From an uncultured Alphaproteobacteria bacterium (GTDB lineage Bacteria; Pseudomonadota; Alphaproteobacteria; Micavibrionales; Micavibrionaceae), in the NCBI GenBank assembly GCA_937128575.1, contig CAKZMN010000195.1:1-5861 (forward strand): 5,861 nucleotides of DNA, given 5' to 3'. Every line of letters starts with the position of its first letter. The first letter of the stretch is position 1. The translations under genes were made by a program, and so were the position numbers. Under the pieces are notes generated by a model. It worked only from the letters and a program-made list of their open reading frames with translations. It had not been told where the DNA came from and searched no databases. This document shows positions 1 through 5,598 of this stretch, piece after piece.

Positions 1-30
1 GGCCAGAGCGGGTATGAGGACTTTTTCCAT
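1..30 (-). CDS. hflC: HflC, N-terminal fragment (cut by window edge)
   Basis: Only ten codons are visible, reading MEKVLIPALA. They begin at an ATG 11 bp after the hflK stop codon on the same strand and continue out of the window. HflC is the usual partner encoded directly after HflK; the two form a membrane complex that surrounds and modulates the FtsH protease. The short start with a charged residue leading into a hydrophobic run fits the single N-terminal membrane anchor of HflC. The call rests mainly on gene order. A weak AGG upstream of the ATG overlaps the end of hflK, so translational coupling is plausible. Confidence 0.7.
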   Translation of the reverse strand, partial: MEKVLIPALA

Positions 31-41
31 GATCTGAATAC

Positions 42-1184
42 CTATTTCTTATTCGTTGTTGTTTTGTTTTGTAATTCATTGAGCGGCAGATATGGGACAA
101 CGCCCTGTCCGCCATTGTCATCAATGATAATTTTCTGCGCGTTTCTCAACACATCTTCCATGGTTTCGATATATATGCGCTCTTTTGTTACGTCTTTACC
201 ACTTAGATAAGCGGTGTAGACTGAGTTAAAGCGGTCCGCGTCACCGCTTGCTCTTGCGATAACGGATTGTTGATAACCTTCAGCTTGCTGAAGCATCTGG
301 ATCGCTTGACCTCTGGCTTTCGGCAGAATGTCTTCGCGGTATGCTTCGGCGCGGTTTTGCACGTCTTCAGCATCCTGTTTGGCAGATTGAACATCTTGGA
401 AGGCGTTTTGTACGTCGGGGTGCACTTCGGCCTGCTGGATCAAAATCTGTGTAATATTTACGCCGGATTTATATTCATCCAAGTTTTGCTGAATGATCTC
501 TTTTGTTTTGTCTGCCACTTGCTGACGTTTGTTTGTGATGATCTGGAACATGGGGGTTTGACCAACAATTTCACGAATGGCGCTTTCTGCGACTTTCTTG
601 ATTGTGTTTTCCTGATCCTGAATTTCGAAGATAAATTCTTCGGATGATTTAATGTTCCATTGAATTTCTAGGTCTAGATCAACAATGTTACGGTCAGATG
701 TCAGCATTAGGCTTTCTTCTGGAATGTCTCTGCTTCCTGCGCTTGCGCCTCTGCGGTTGAAGCTTTCGGTGAAGCCGATGGTCATTTTGCGAATTTCTTC
801 GACATTAATAATGCCAACTGTTTCGATGGGGGTGGGTAGGCGATAGCCTAGACCTGGGTCAGCCTGTGTACGGGACCATGCGCCAAAGCGCTGGATAACT
901 GCGTGTTCGCCGGGGTTTACAACATAGAAGCCGCTGGCGAGCCACAGAAGGGCGATGGCCAATATGCCTAACCCTATAATTTTAACGCCGCCACCGCCGC
1001 TGCCGCCGGGCATTACGTTACGGAAGTTATCTTGTGCCTTGCGTAGCATTTCATCAATGTCGGGAGGCTCTTGTCCGCCGCCATTGCCGCCGCGTCCACC
1101 ATTGCCCCATGGGCCTTTTGGTGCGCCGCGATCATCGTTGCTATGTGATCCCCAAGGGTTTTTCCGTTTTCCATCGTCAGACAT
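42..1184 (-). CDS. hflK: FtsH protease modulator HflK (SPFH/band-7 membrane protein)
   Basis: This 380-residue protein has the full HflK architecture. Residues 1-66 are a Gly/Pro/Asn-rich cytoplasmic tail with repeated PWG motifs, followed by PPDIDEMLRKA near 40-50, the counterpart of the PPDLDDIFRK stretch in E. coli HflK. One membrane segment spans about 67-88. The SPFH/band-7 domain follows, opening with VNPGEHAVIQRFG (89-101) and carrying the family-typical MLTSDRNIVDL (160-170). Residues about 260-315 are rich in Ala, Glu and Gln and probably form the long coiled helix. The C-terminus contains the typical VVPYLPLNEL. HflK with HflC forms a periplasm-facing cage around FtsH. A GCGGA-type ribosome site lies about 5 bases before the ATG. 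It is slightly shorter than the E. coli protein (about 419 residues) but looks intact. Confidence 0.95.
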   Translation of the reverse strand: MSDDGKRKNPWGSHSNDDRGAPKGPWGNGGRGGNGGGQEPPDIDEMLRKAQDNFRNVMPGGSGGGGVKIIGLGILAIALLWLASGFYVVNPGEHAVIQRFGAWSRTQADPGLGYRLPTPIETVGIINVEEIRKMTIGFTESFNRRGASAGSRDIPEESLMLTSDRNIVDLDLEIQWNIKSSEEFIFEIQDQENTIKKVAESAIREIVGQTPMFQIITNKRQQVADKTKEIIQQNLDEYKSGVNITQILIQQAEVHPDVQNAFQDVQSAKQDAEDVQNRAEAYREDILPKARGQAIQMLQQAEGYQQSVIARASGDADRFNSVYTAYLSGKDVTKERIYIETMEDVLRNAQKIIIDDNGGQGVVPYLPLNELQNKTTTNKK

Positions 1185-1284
1185 GTTTATTCCGCTTTGC
1201 CAATTGAATTGTTGTGGCTTATAACAATATCTCTTTTATACCGGAAAGCAAGTGCAACGGCCTAAGAATTGGATGTAAGTTATC
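1185..1284. promoter_or_regulatory. Divergent control region between hflK and apbC
   Basis: This 100-bp gap separates the two divergent start codons. The best promoter toward apbC is TTGCCA (1198-1203), then 16 bp, then TATAAC (1220-1225); each hexamer matches the sigma-70 consensus at five of six positions. Transcription would begin near 1232 and leave a leader of about 53 bases. Toward hflK the signal is less clear: several AT-rich candidates such as TATAAA and TATTGT occur, but none has a well-spaced -35. I see no convincing operator or heat-shock promoter. Confidence 0.5.
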
Positions 1285-2373
1285 ATGGCTTCTGAGCAGA
1301 AAATTTTAGATGCATTATCGCATGTGAGTGATCCCGAAACGGGAAAAGACATTACCAGTTCGGGAATGGTGTCTGGTGTTCAGGTTTCTGACGATGGCGC
1401 TGTGGTTTTCTCAATTGAAGTTGACCCCGCGCGCGGCGCGGCGCTTGAATCGCTTCGTCAAAATGCCGAGGCGGTGGTTATGAAGCTCTCTGGTGTTTCT
1501 AAGGTGACGGCGGTTCTGACGGCTGAAAAAACGGCTGCGGCGCGCACGCGTACACCTCAATCTTCTGCGCCTGATCCGCATGGCATGAACAAAAACCCTA
1601 AGCTTGATTTGCCTGTGCGGCATATTATTGCGGTGGCCTCTGGTAAGGGCGGGGTCGGAAAATCTACGGTAGCTGCCAATCTTGCCATATCTTTGGCCAA
1701 AAATGACCAAAAAATTGGCTTGTTAGATGCTGATATTTACGGGCCTAGTCAGCCGCGTATGATGGGATTATCGGGGCAAAAACCGGGTGGAAATAGTACC
1801 GTGATTGAGCCTTTAGAGGCGCATGGCATTAAGGTTATGTCGATTGGTTTTATGATTGATGAAGAAAAGGCGCTGGTGTGGCGCGGGCCGATGGTGCAAA
1901 GCGCAATTTATCAGATGTTGCGCGACGTTAATTGGGGTAGCGCGGAAGAGCCGCTTGATATTTTGGTGGTTGATATGCCCCCGGGCACGGGTGATGCGCA
2001 GCTGACGATGGCGCAGAAGGTTCCGCTGGCGGGGGCGGTTATTGTATCCACGCCGCAGGATATTGCGCTGCTGGATGCGCGGCGCGGCATTGAAATGTTT
2101 GGCGCGGTTAATGTGCCAGTTTTGGGCGTTATTGAGAATATGAGTACGCATATTTGTAGTGAATGCGGTCATGAAGAGCATATCTTCGGTCATGATGGCG
2201 CGCGCAAGGAAGCGGAAGCGCGCGGCGTTGATTTTCTAGGGGGCATTCCGCTTGAGCGGGATATACGTTTAAACAGCGATGATGGCGCGCCAATTGTTTC
2301 TGCGCAGCCAGATGGCGATGTCTCTAAGACTTTTGATGGTATAGCGCAGCGCGTTATTAAGGCGTTGAACTAA
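1285..2373 (+). CDS. apbC: Mrp/ApbC family P-loop ATPase, iron-sulfur cluster carrier
   Basis: The 362-residue product has two parts. Residues 1-80 match the MIP18/DUF59 domain ([15 protein letters not shown]). Residues 110-362 are the Mrp/NBP35 ATPase. Visible motifs are the deviant Walker [10 protein letters not shown] (120-128, with Lys121 and Lys126), the switch [12 protein letters not shown] (147-157), Walker [13 protein letters not shown] (226-237, Asp230), and the paired cysteines CSEC (291-294) that bridge an Fe-S cluster between two subunits. Family members act as cytosolic dimers that bind and transfer Fe-S clusters. The start is secure because an in-frame TAA lies three codons upstream; the ribosome site is weak (GGA about 11 bases before the ATG). 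The last four bases overlap the folA stop on the other strand. The gene is also named mrp. Confidence 0.95.
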   Translation: MASEQKILDALSHVSDPETGKDITSSGMVSGVQVSDDGAVVFSIEVDPARGAALESLRQNAEAVVMKLSGVSKVTAVLTAEKTAAARTRTPQSSAPDPHGMNKNPKLDLPVRHIIAVASGKGGVGKSTVAANLAISLAKNDQKIGLLDADIYGPSQPRMMGLSGQKPGGNSTVIEPLEAHGIKVMSIGFMIDEEKALVWRGPMVQSAIYQMLRDVNWGSAEEPLDILVVDMPPGTGDAQLTMAQKVPLAGAVIVSTPQDIALLDARRGIEMFGAVNVPVLGVIENMSTHICSECGHEEHIFGHDGARKEAEARGVDFLGGIPLERDIRLNSDDGAPIVSAQPDGDVSKTFDGIAQRVIKALN

Positions 2374-2948
2374 GCTTTGTCTAAAGTGAAAATTGTGAAG
2401 CCGGGCACGTCATTCTGCGCGTCATGGCGCACTTCCGACAATATTTTCCATTGCGACCAATCAAGTTCGGGAAAGAATGTATCGCCTTCATATTCACGAT
2501 CAAGAACGGTTAGGTAAAGGCGCTCCGTATAGGGCAGGGTTTGTTTGTATATTTCACCGCCGCCGGTGATGAATATCTCGTCTAGTCCCATTTCCTCAGC
2601 CATTTTCTTGGCGGCCTCTATACCGTCCTCGATTGATGCATATAAAAATGGGCCTTCATTGACCTTTGGCTTTGCGCCAGCATCGACCGCTTCCATTTCT
2701 TTAAATAGCGGTGTTTCTTCGCCGCTTTGAATGTCTTTATATGCGCGGCTGACGACGATGTTTGGGCGGCCGGGAAGGGGGCGGCCAAGGGAGTCGTATG
2801 ATTTTCTGCCCATCAAAATGGGTTTGCCAAGCGTTGTGCGTTTGAAATGCTTTAGGTCTTCGGGAATGTGCCAAATCAGGTCGTTATCCTTGCCGATAAC
2901 GTTGTTTTTTGCGATTGCCACGATAGAAGATAGTTTTATTTTGTTCAT
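2370..2948 (-). CDS. folA: Dihydrofolate reductase
   Basis: This enzyme reduces dihydrofolate to tetrahydrofolate with NADPH, restoring the cofactor oxidised by thymidylate synthase. I start it at the ATG giving [19 protein letters not shown], since DHFRs begin just before this first strand; an ATG 16 codons further upstream would lie inside folB on the other strand and add residues foreign to the family. Visible motifs are [22 protein letters not shown] (split here as 15-24 and 25-36), where Asp31 corresponds to catalytic Asp27 of E. coli; [21 protein letters not shown] (41-61 region); and ITGGGEIY (127-134). The length, 192 residues, exceeds the usual 159-170 because of an extra loop at about 72-103. 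The ribosome site is poor (AAAAG). The stop codon overlaps that of the convergent apbC. Confidence 0.95.
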   Translation of the reverse strand: MNKIKLSSIVAIAKNNVIGKDNDLIWHIPEDLKHFKRTTLGKPILMGRKSYDSLGRPLPGRPNIVVSRAYKDIQSGEETPLFKEMEAVDAGAKPKVNEGPFLYASIEDGIEAAKKMAEEMGLDEIFITGGGEIYKQTLPYTERLYLTVLDREYEGDTFFPELDWSQWKILSEVRHDAQNDVPGFTIFTLDKA

Positions 2949-2968
2949 AAATCTTTTATATAGGCTGC
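2949..2968. promoter_or_regulatory. 20-bp divergent folA/folB start region with TATATA core
   Basis: Only 20 bp separate the folA and folB start codons. The gap contains TTTTATATA, giving a self-complementary TATATA at 2957-2962 that could serve as a -10 element for either strand. For folB it would place the transcription start almost on the ATG, giving a leaderless or nearly leaderless message. No good -35 hexamer stands 17 bp away in either direction, so promoters may instead lie within the coding regions. Confidence 0.3.
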
Positions 2969-3355
2969 ATGAGAGACATGGGAAGTCATATTTCAATTTT
3001 TGTGAAAGAGATGCGCATAAATTTGCGCATTGGGTTATATGAGCAGGAGCGCAAAGGGGCGCAGCCTGTTGATGTTCATGTAGAGCTGTTTACTGATTTG
3101 TCTTATCTGTCCGAAGTTGATGCAGATAAAATTATTGATTATTCCAAGATTCACACCGCGGTTAAGTCTTGGGAGGGCCGCGATCATGTTGATTTGATCG
3201 AGACATATTTAAACGAATTGATTGAGATTTCTTTTGCTTTCCCGCGCGTCAACGCCGTGAAAGCCTCGATTGCGAAGCCGGATATTCTTAAGGATGCTGC
3301 GGCTGCGGGCCTATCTGTTTTTGTTCGTCGTGATGATTGGGCAGGGTTGCGTTAA
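2969..3355 (+). CDS. folB: Dihydroneopterin aldolase
   Basis: The 128-residue product fits the FolB fold over its whole length. FolB splits 7,8-dihydroneopterin into 6-hydroxymethyl-dihydropterin and glycolaldehyde, early in folate synthesis. Landmarks are IGLYEQERKGAQPVDVHVEL (21-40, Glu27 equivalent to Glu22 of the S. aureus enzyme), DYSKIHTAV (57-65, Tyr58 equivalent to Tyr54), LIETYLNEL (76-84, Glu78 the pterin-binding Glu), and IAKPDIL (101-107, Lys103 the catalytic Lys). The C-terminal AAGLSVFVRR matches the final strand. The start could be this ATG, with AGG four bases before it, or the ATG three codons later; alignment with E. coli FolB needs only residues from about 7. Its 3' 68 bp overlap the convergent HD-domain gene. 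Confidence 0.88.
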   Translation: MRDMGSHISIFVKEMRINLRIGLYEQERKGAQPVDVHVELFTDLSYLSEVDADKIIDYSKIHTAVKSWEGRDHVDLIETYLNELIEISFAFPRVNAVKASIAKPDILKDAAAAGLSVFVRRDDWAGLR

Positions 3356-4004
3356 AGTTGTCGCCACCTTGGTGATCATAATTGTCTAATTTAATATCGC
3401 TTTTGCCGTATGCGCTTTCATCAATATTGCGATCAATACAAGTTTGTGTGGCTTTAGCGCGGAAATCTTCTAAATTTTCGCGGATATTAGGCGCGTACAC
3501 AAAGATTTCATTATATTGATCGCAGGCAATTTTCCATTCCAACATATCAATATCTTTTATTTTTTCAGATGTGTCGCTTTGGCGATCTTCGTATTCGTGC
3601 CAGAGCCTGTACGCCTTCATGTCATCTTTGAAGATGATTTTGGCGGCTAGGTTTTCAAGGGCAATTTTCGTGCGTTTGCGCGCCTTTGTGCCGACATCAA
3701 CATGGCAGAAATCTGTTGTGAGGGCTTCGGGCATGTCATGCACCTGGCACATTTTGCGCTCTTTATCGTTGCTTGCGAGGCTCATCATATTTTCTGTATG
3801 GGAAAGGAGGCTTTGGGCGATTGTCATGCCGATACGGATAAGGCCTTGTCTTGGTAGACGCGCCATTTCGCTTAAAACATAATCATATCGCTGTTTTTTA
3901 GGAAGCGCTGCGCATTTTTGAAAGCGCTCTGTAATTCGGCGGCCGGGGAATAGCTCCTCGGCTTTATTAAGCAAGACATAATCTTGCTGGTTCAGTTTGT
4001 ACAT
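3288..4004 (-). CDS. HD-domain protein of the YfbR/HDDC2 nucleotidase family
   Basis: This 238-residue protein has a recognisable HD phosphohydrolase domain at about 48-170. In order: ARLPRQGLIRIG (48-59), the first metal His in SHTENM (His69), the HD pair in QVHDMPEALTTD (His89, Asp90, with Glu93 and Asp98), LWHEYEDRQS (134-143), and KDIDMLEWK (150-158, Asp153). The order and the LWxEYE/QS signature match HDDC2 and E. coli YfbR, which remove phosphate from deoxynucleoside monophosphates. Deviations: the Trp of the RTGW-like motif is Leu, the acidic residue before the first His is Ser, and only 19 residues separate His69 from His89, fewer than in YfbR. Residues 1-47 and the polar tail after 197 are unassigned. 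The ribosome site AAGAGA is well placed, and a separate promoter precedes it. A nucleotidase is likely; its substrate is inferred only from family and from the thyA neighbour. Confidence 0.8.
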   Translation of the reverse strand: MYKLNQQDYVLLNKAEELFPGRRITERFQKCAALPKKQRYDYVLSEMARLPRQGLIRIGMTIAQSLLSHTENMMSLASNDKERKMCQVHDMPEALTTDFCHVDVGTKARKRTKIALENLAAKIIFKDDMKAYRLWHEYEDRQSDTSEKIKDIDMLEWKIACDQYNEIFVYAPNIRENLEDFRAKATQTCIDRNIDESAYGKSDIKLDNYDHQGGDNFNATLPNHHDEQKQIGPQPQHP

Positions 4005-4037
4005 TGCCGTTCTCTTATGTTTTTTCTAGCCAGAGAA

Positions 4038-4066
4038 TTTGTACTAAAAACCATCAGTTATGTCAA
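4038..4066 (-). promoter_or_regulatory. Sigma-70-type promoter for the HD-domain gene
   Basis: On the minus strand a perfect -35 TTGACA (4066-4061) is followed after exactly 17 bp by TACAAA (4043-4038), a four-of-six match to TATAAT. Transcription would start near 4031, leaving about 27 bases before the HD-gene ATG at 4004. It lies in the 81-bp gap after thyA, so the HD gene can be expressed independently as well as by read-through from thyA. Confidence 0.65.
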
Positions 4067-4085
4067 TAAAAATACGGAAAAAGCG

Positions 4086-4880
4086 TTAAACCGCAACGGC
4101 GCCTTTTATGTGTGGGTGCGCCTCGTAATTTACCAGCTCAAAATCCTCGAATTTGAAATCGAAGATGCTATCAACGCTTGGGTTGATCTTCATTTGCGGC
4201 AGGGGGAATGGCGCACGGCTTAGCTGTAGATTTGTTTGTTCAATATGGTTGGAATATAGATGCGCATCGCCCAATGTATGCACAAACTCACCGGCCTCAA
4301 GGCCCGTCACTTGCGCGATCATCATTGTGAGCAGGGCATAGGAGGCGATGTTGAACGGCACGCCAAGGAAGATATCCGCGCTGCGCTGGTATAGCTGACA
4401 GGATAGTTTTCCATCTGCCACGTAGAATTGGAAAAAGGCATGGCACGGGGGCAGGGCCATTTCATCGACGACGCCGGGATTAAAAGCAACGACAAGCAGG
4501 CGGCGGCTATCGGGGTTTTCTTTGATTTGCTCAATTACGTTTGATAATTGATCGATGACTTTACCGTCTGCGGCTTTCCAGCTGCGCCATTGTTCGCCAT
4601 ATACGGGGCCTAAGTCTCCATTTTCATCGGCCCAATCATCCCAAATGCGTACGCCGTTTTCTTTCAAATATTTAATGTTTGTGTCGCCCGCGATAAACCA
4701 GAGCAATTCATGGATGATTGATTTTAGGTGGCATTTCTTGGTTGTAACCAGCGGGAAGCCTTCAGAAAGATCGAAGCGCATTTGTCGTCCGAATACACTA
4801 AGGGTTCCTGTCCCTGTGCGGTCTTCCTTTTTTGTGCCGTTTTCCAGCACATCTTTCATAAGGTCGAGATATTGTTTCAT
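4086..4880 (-). CDS. thyA: Thymidylate synthase
   Basis: ThyA methylates dUMP to dTMP using 5,10-methylene-tetrahydrofolate and releases dihydrofolate. The product is 264 residues, the same length as E. coli ThyA, and key residues fall at the same numbers: Arg21, Glu58, Trp80, Tyr94, Arg126-Arg127 (SRRLLV), nucleophile Cys146 ([10 protein letters not shown]), Arg166 and Asp169 (QRSADIF), Asn177, His207 and Tyr209 (DAHLYSNH). The C-terminus [10 protein letters not shown] aligns with the mobile end that closes the active site. The start is supported by a strong AAGGAAG ribosome site six bases upstream. The gene is followed on the same strand by the HD-domain gene and, past folB, by folA, which recycles its product. 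Confidence 0.98.
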   Translation of the reverse strand: MKQYLDLMKDVLENGTKKEDRTGTGTLSVFGRQMRFDLSEGFPLVTTKKCHLKSIIHELLWFIAGDTNIKYLKENGVRIWDDWADENGDLGPVYGEQWRSWKAADGKVIDQLSNVIEQIKENPDSRRLLVVAFNPGVVDEMALPPCHAFFQFYVADGKLSCQLYQRSADIFLGVPFNIASYALLTMMIAQVTGLEAGEFVHTLGDAHLYSNHIEQTNLQLSRAPFPLPQMKINPSVDSIFDFKFEDFELVNYEAHPHIKGAVAV

Positions 4881-4886
4881 TTGCTA

Positions 4887-4893
4887 CTTCCTT
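4887..4893 (-). promoter_or_regulatory. thyA ribosome binding site
   Basis: AAGGAAG stands six bases before the thyA ATG and is the strongest Shine-Dalgarno sequence in the window. Its first two A residues fall inside the right arm of the 14-bp inverted repeat of the leader. Confidence 0.8.
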
Positions 4894-4972
4894 TTGTTTT
4901 TACAGTGCGTTACTGCGCTTTTAAAGTAGGTGTTTCTACTCCTCGTCGCTTGTGCCTGCTGTAAAAACAAAA
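4892..4972 (-). repeat. 14-bp perfect inverted repeat in the thyA leader
   Basis: CTGTAAAAACAAAA occurs on the plus strand at 4959-4972 and on the minus strand at 4905-4892, so the arms are exact inverted copies 53 bp apart. In a thyA transcript starting upstream of 4972, the arms could close a 14-bp helix whose downstream side runs directly into the ribosome site. The enclosed segment contains AGTAG/CTACT (4936-4940 with 4925-4929) around a six-base loop and a shorter GCG/CGC hairpin. The arms could alternatively be protein-binding half-sites in DNA. I match it to no known riboswitch class. Confidence 0.6.
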
Positions 4973-4988
4973 TTAAGCAACAAATTCT

Positions 4989-4994
4989 AATATA
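4989..4994 (-). promoter_or_regulatory. Candidate -10 element for thyA
   Basis: TATATT on the minus strand would start transcription near 4982, giving a thyA leader of about 100 bases that includes both arms of the inverted repeat. No good -35 hexamer lies 16-18 bp upstream, so the call is weak. Confidence 0.3.
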
Positions 4995-5055
4995 GAGGGA
5001 TTCGAAGTTGCGGCGATGTTTTTAAGCTTATTCTGGTCTAAAACCCCCAGTTTTT

Positions 5056-5084
5056 TTGGACTTTTCTGTAGTTTGCCCTATAAT
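5056..5084 (+). promoter_or_regulatory. ssrA promoter
   Basis: A perfect TATAAT (5079-5084) is preceded after 17 bp by TTGGAC (5056-5061), which keeps only the TTG of the -35 consensus. The predicted start near 5091 coincides with the first hairpin of the tmRNA acceptor piece, which supports the call. Confidence 0.7.
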
Positions 5085-5090
5085 AGTAGG

Positions 5091-5173
5091 TGCTGGCTTG
5101 CCAGCTATGACGTTACACGAGGTTGCGGAATAGACGTCCGTGGACCCGGGGGCAGTACCCGGCGGCTCCACCA
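5091..5173 (+). ncRNA. ssrA: tmRNA acceptor piece
   Basis: This piece starts with a strong hairpin GCTGGC-TT-GCCAGC (5092-5105) and ends with the T arm, the 3' acceptor strand CGGCTCC (5163-5169), discriminator A5170 and encoded CCA (5171-5173). It corresponds to the 3' third of a conventional one-piece tmRNA and is the part that is aminoacylated. The exact 5' end is set by the promoter position and is approximate. Confidence 0.88.
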
Positions 5174-5268
5174 ATATTTGGGACCAACCGGTTTTGGTTT
5201 TGCGGCGTACCCTCAAGGGGCACGCTCAAAATTTTTAACCGCACTTACGTTTGGTAACAAATTTTGGC
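5174..5268 (+). other. tmRNA intervening segment removed during maturation
   Basis: These 95 bases separate the two mature tmRNA pieces. The ends are complementary: 5171-5180 pairs with 5258-5267 at nine of ten positions, extending the acceptor stem beyond one A-C mismatch. Inside are ACCAA/TTGGT (5183-5187 with 5194-5198) and a GCGT/ACGC plus CCC/GGG hairpin (5205-5225). The precursor would therefore be a branched helix from which nucleases, including RNase P at 5269, release the pieces. Confidence 0.75.
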
Positions 5269-5488
5269 GGGGCCGAAACAGGATCGACACACGTAGTAAA
5301 GGCTTCTAAGGCGTTCGGCATTCCGCCGTTACCGGATATTTATGATAGTTGCAAATGACAACTCTCAGTTCGTAGCAGCCAACGACAACTCTGTTGTTGA
5401 AGGTGATGTTCGTAAAGCTGCCTAATTATTTAGGTATCTAACGAAGCTACTATGATTCTTGCCTACTAACCTAGGCCAAGTGGGGCCC
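5269..5488 (+). ncRNA. ssrA: tmRNA coding piece
   Basis: It begins with the 5' acceptor strand and D-like region. A pseudoknot at 5310-5336 follows: stem 1 GGCG/CGCC (5310-5313 with 5324-5327), stem 2 TTCGG/CCGGA (5314-5318 with 5332-5336). Next come the resume signal and the tag frame. A hairpin CCTAA-TTAT-TTAGG (5421-5434) encloses the tag stop codon, as in E. coli. GCCTA/TAGGC (5461-5476) forms a further hairpin. The 3' end is uncertain and probably lies just before the terminator. Confidence 0.85.
5351..5425 (+). other. tmRNA proteolysis-tag reading frame, 24 codons, internally duplicated
   Basis: Reading from resume codon GCA at 5351 gives ANDNSQFVAA, then NDNSVVEGDVRKAA, then TAA at 5423-5425. 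With the alanine brought by the tmRNA the tag would be 25 residues. E. coli has 11, Caulobacter 14. The first part (AANDNSQFVAA including the charged Ala) by itself has the length and AA ending of a normal tag; the second repeats AANDNS. The final RKAA has charged residues where tags usually have hydrophobic ones. The frame is fixed by the ATAGTT-GCA context and by the stop codon in its hairpin. Confidence 0.85.
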
Positions 5489-5527
5489 GGGGTGAGCCTA
5501 GCAACAGAGTCACCCCATTTTTCTTCT
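5489..5527 (+). terminator. Rho-independent terminator of ssrA
   Basis: A seven-base-pair stem GGGGTGA/TCACCCC (5489-5495 with 5510-5516) closes a 14-base loop and is followed by ATTTTTCTTCTTTT. It stands directly after the tmRNA coding piece and separates it from the next gene. Confidence 0.85.
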
Positions 5528-5598
5528 TTTCCTCATTGACTCATGTGCGCTGTCGGACAACTCTGTTCCCCATGCAAAAAAATAGAGTGCAAATTATC

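Larger units (their letters stand above)
5091..5516 (+). ncRNA. ssrA: Transfer-messenger RNA, circularly permuted two-piece form
   Basis: tmRNA, charged with alanine and carried by SmpB, enters stalled ribosomes, replaces the broken message with its own short reading frame and marks the product for proteolysis. Gene order is reversed relative to standard tmRNA: acceptor piece with CCA (ending 5173), a removable spacer, then the coding piece starting GGGGCCGAAACAGGATCGAC (5269-5288). The acceptor stem pairs 5269-5275 with 5163-5169 over seven pairs, with a G-U wobble at the third pair, the alanine identity element. The T stem CCGGG/CCCGG (5146-5150 with 5158-5162) holds a seven-base loop GGCAGTA instead of TTCGANT, an oddity I recall from alphaproteobacterial tmRNAs. 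The resume codon is preceded by ATAGTT, close to ATAGTC of E. coli. Ends of the mature pieces are inferred. Confidence 0.95.

Noticed and set aside
267..647. Open frame of 126 codons antisense to hflK
   Set aside because: It is a reversed shadow of the coiled Ala/Gln-rich part of hflK, which has full family support; no ribosome site or recognisable protein.
2949..2996. Upstream ATG extending folA by 16 residues
   Set aside because: It would lie within folB on the other strand, and the extra residues do not match the family start.
4892..4972. Transcription terminator formed by the thyA-leader inverted repeat
   Set aside because: The 53-base loop is too long and the arms lack a GC-rich stem, so an ordinary intrinsic terminator is not supported.
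4881..5090. A hidden small gene in the thyA-ssrA gap
   Set aside because: Frames here have no ribosome site with a good start; the promoter elements, leader repeat and ribosome site explain the recognisable signals.
5028..5216. Open frame of 62 codons on the minus strand across the ssrA promoter and acceptor piece
   Set aside because: It is antisense to the structured tmRNA acceptor region, has no ribosome site, and such frames are a common artefact of tmRNA genes.
5016..5309. Open frame of 97 codons on the plus strand through the tmRNA
   Set aside because: It runs through the acceptor piece and spacer, where base pairing fully explains the sequence; no protein features are visible.
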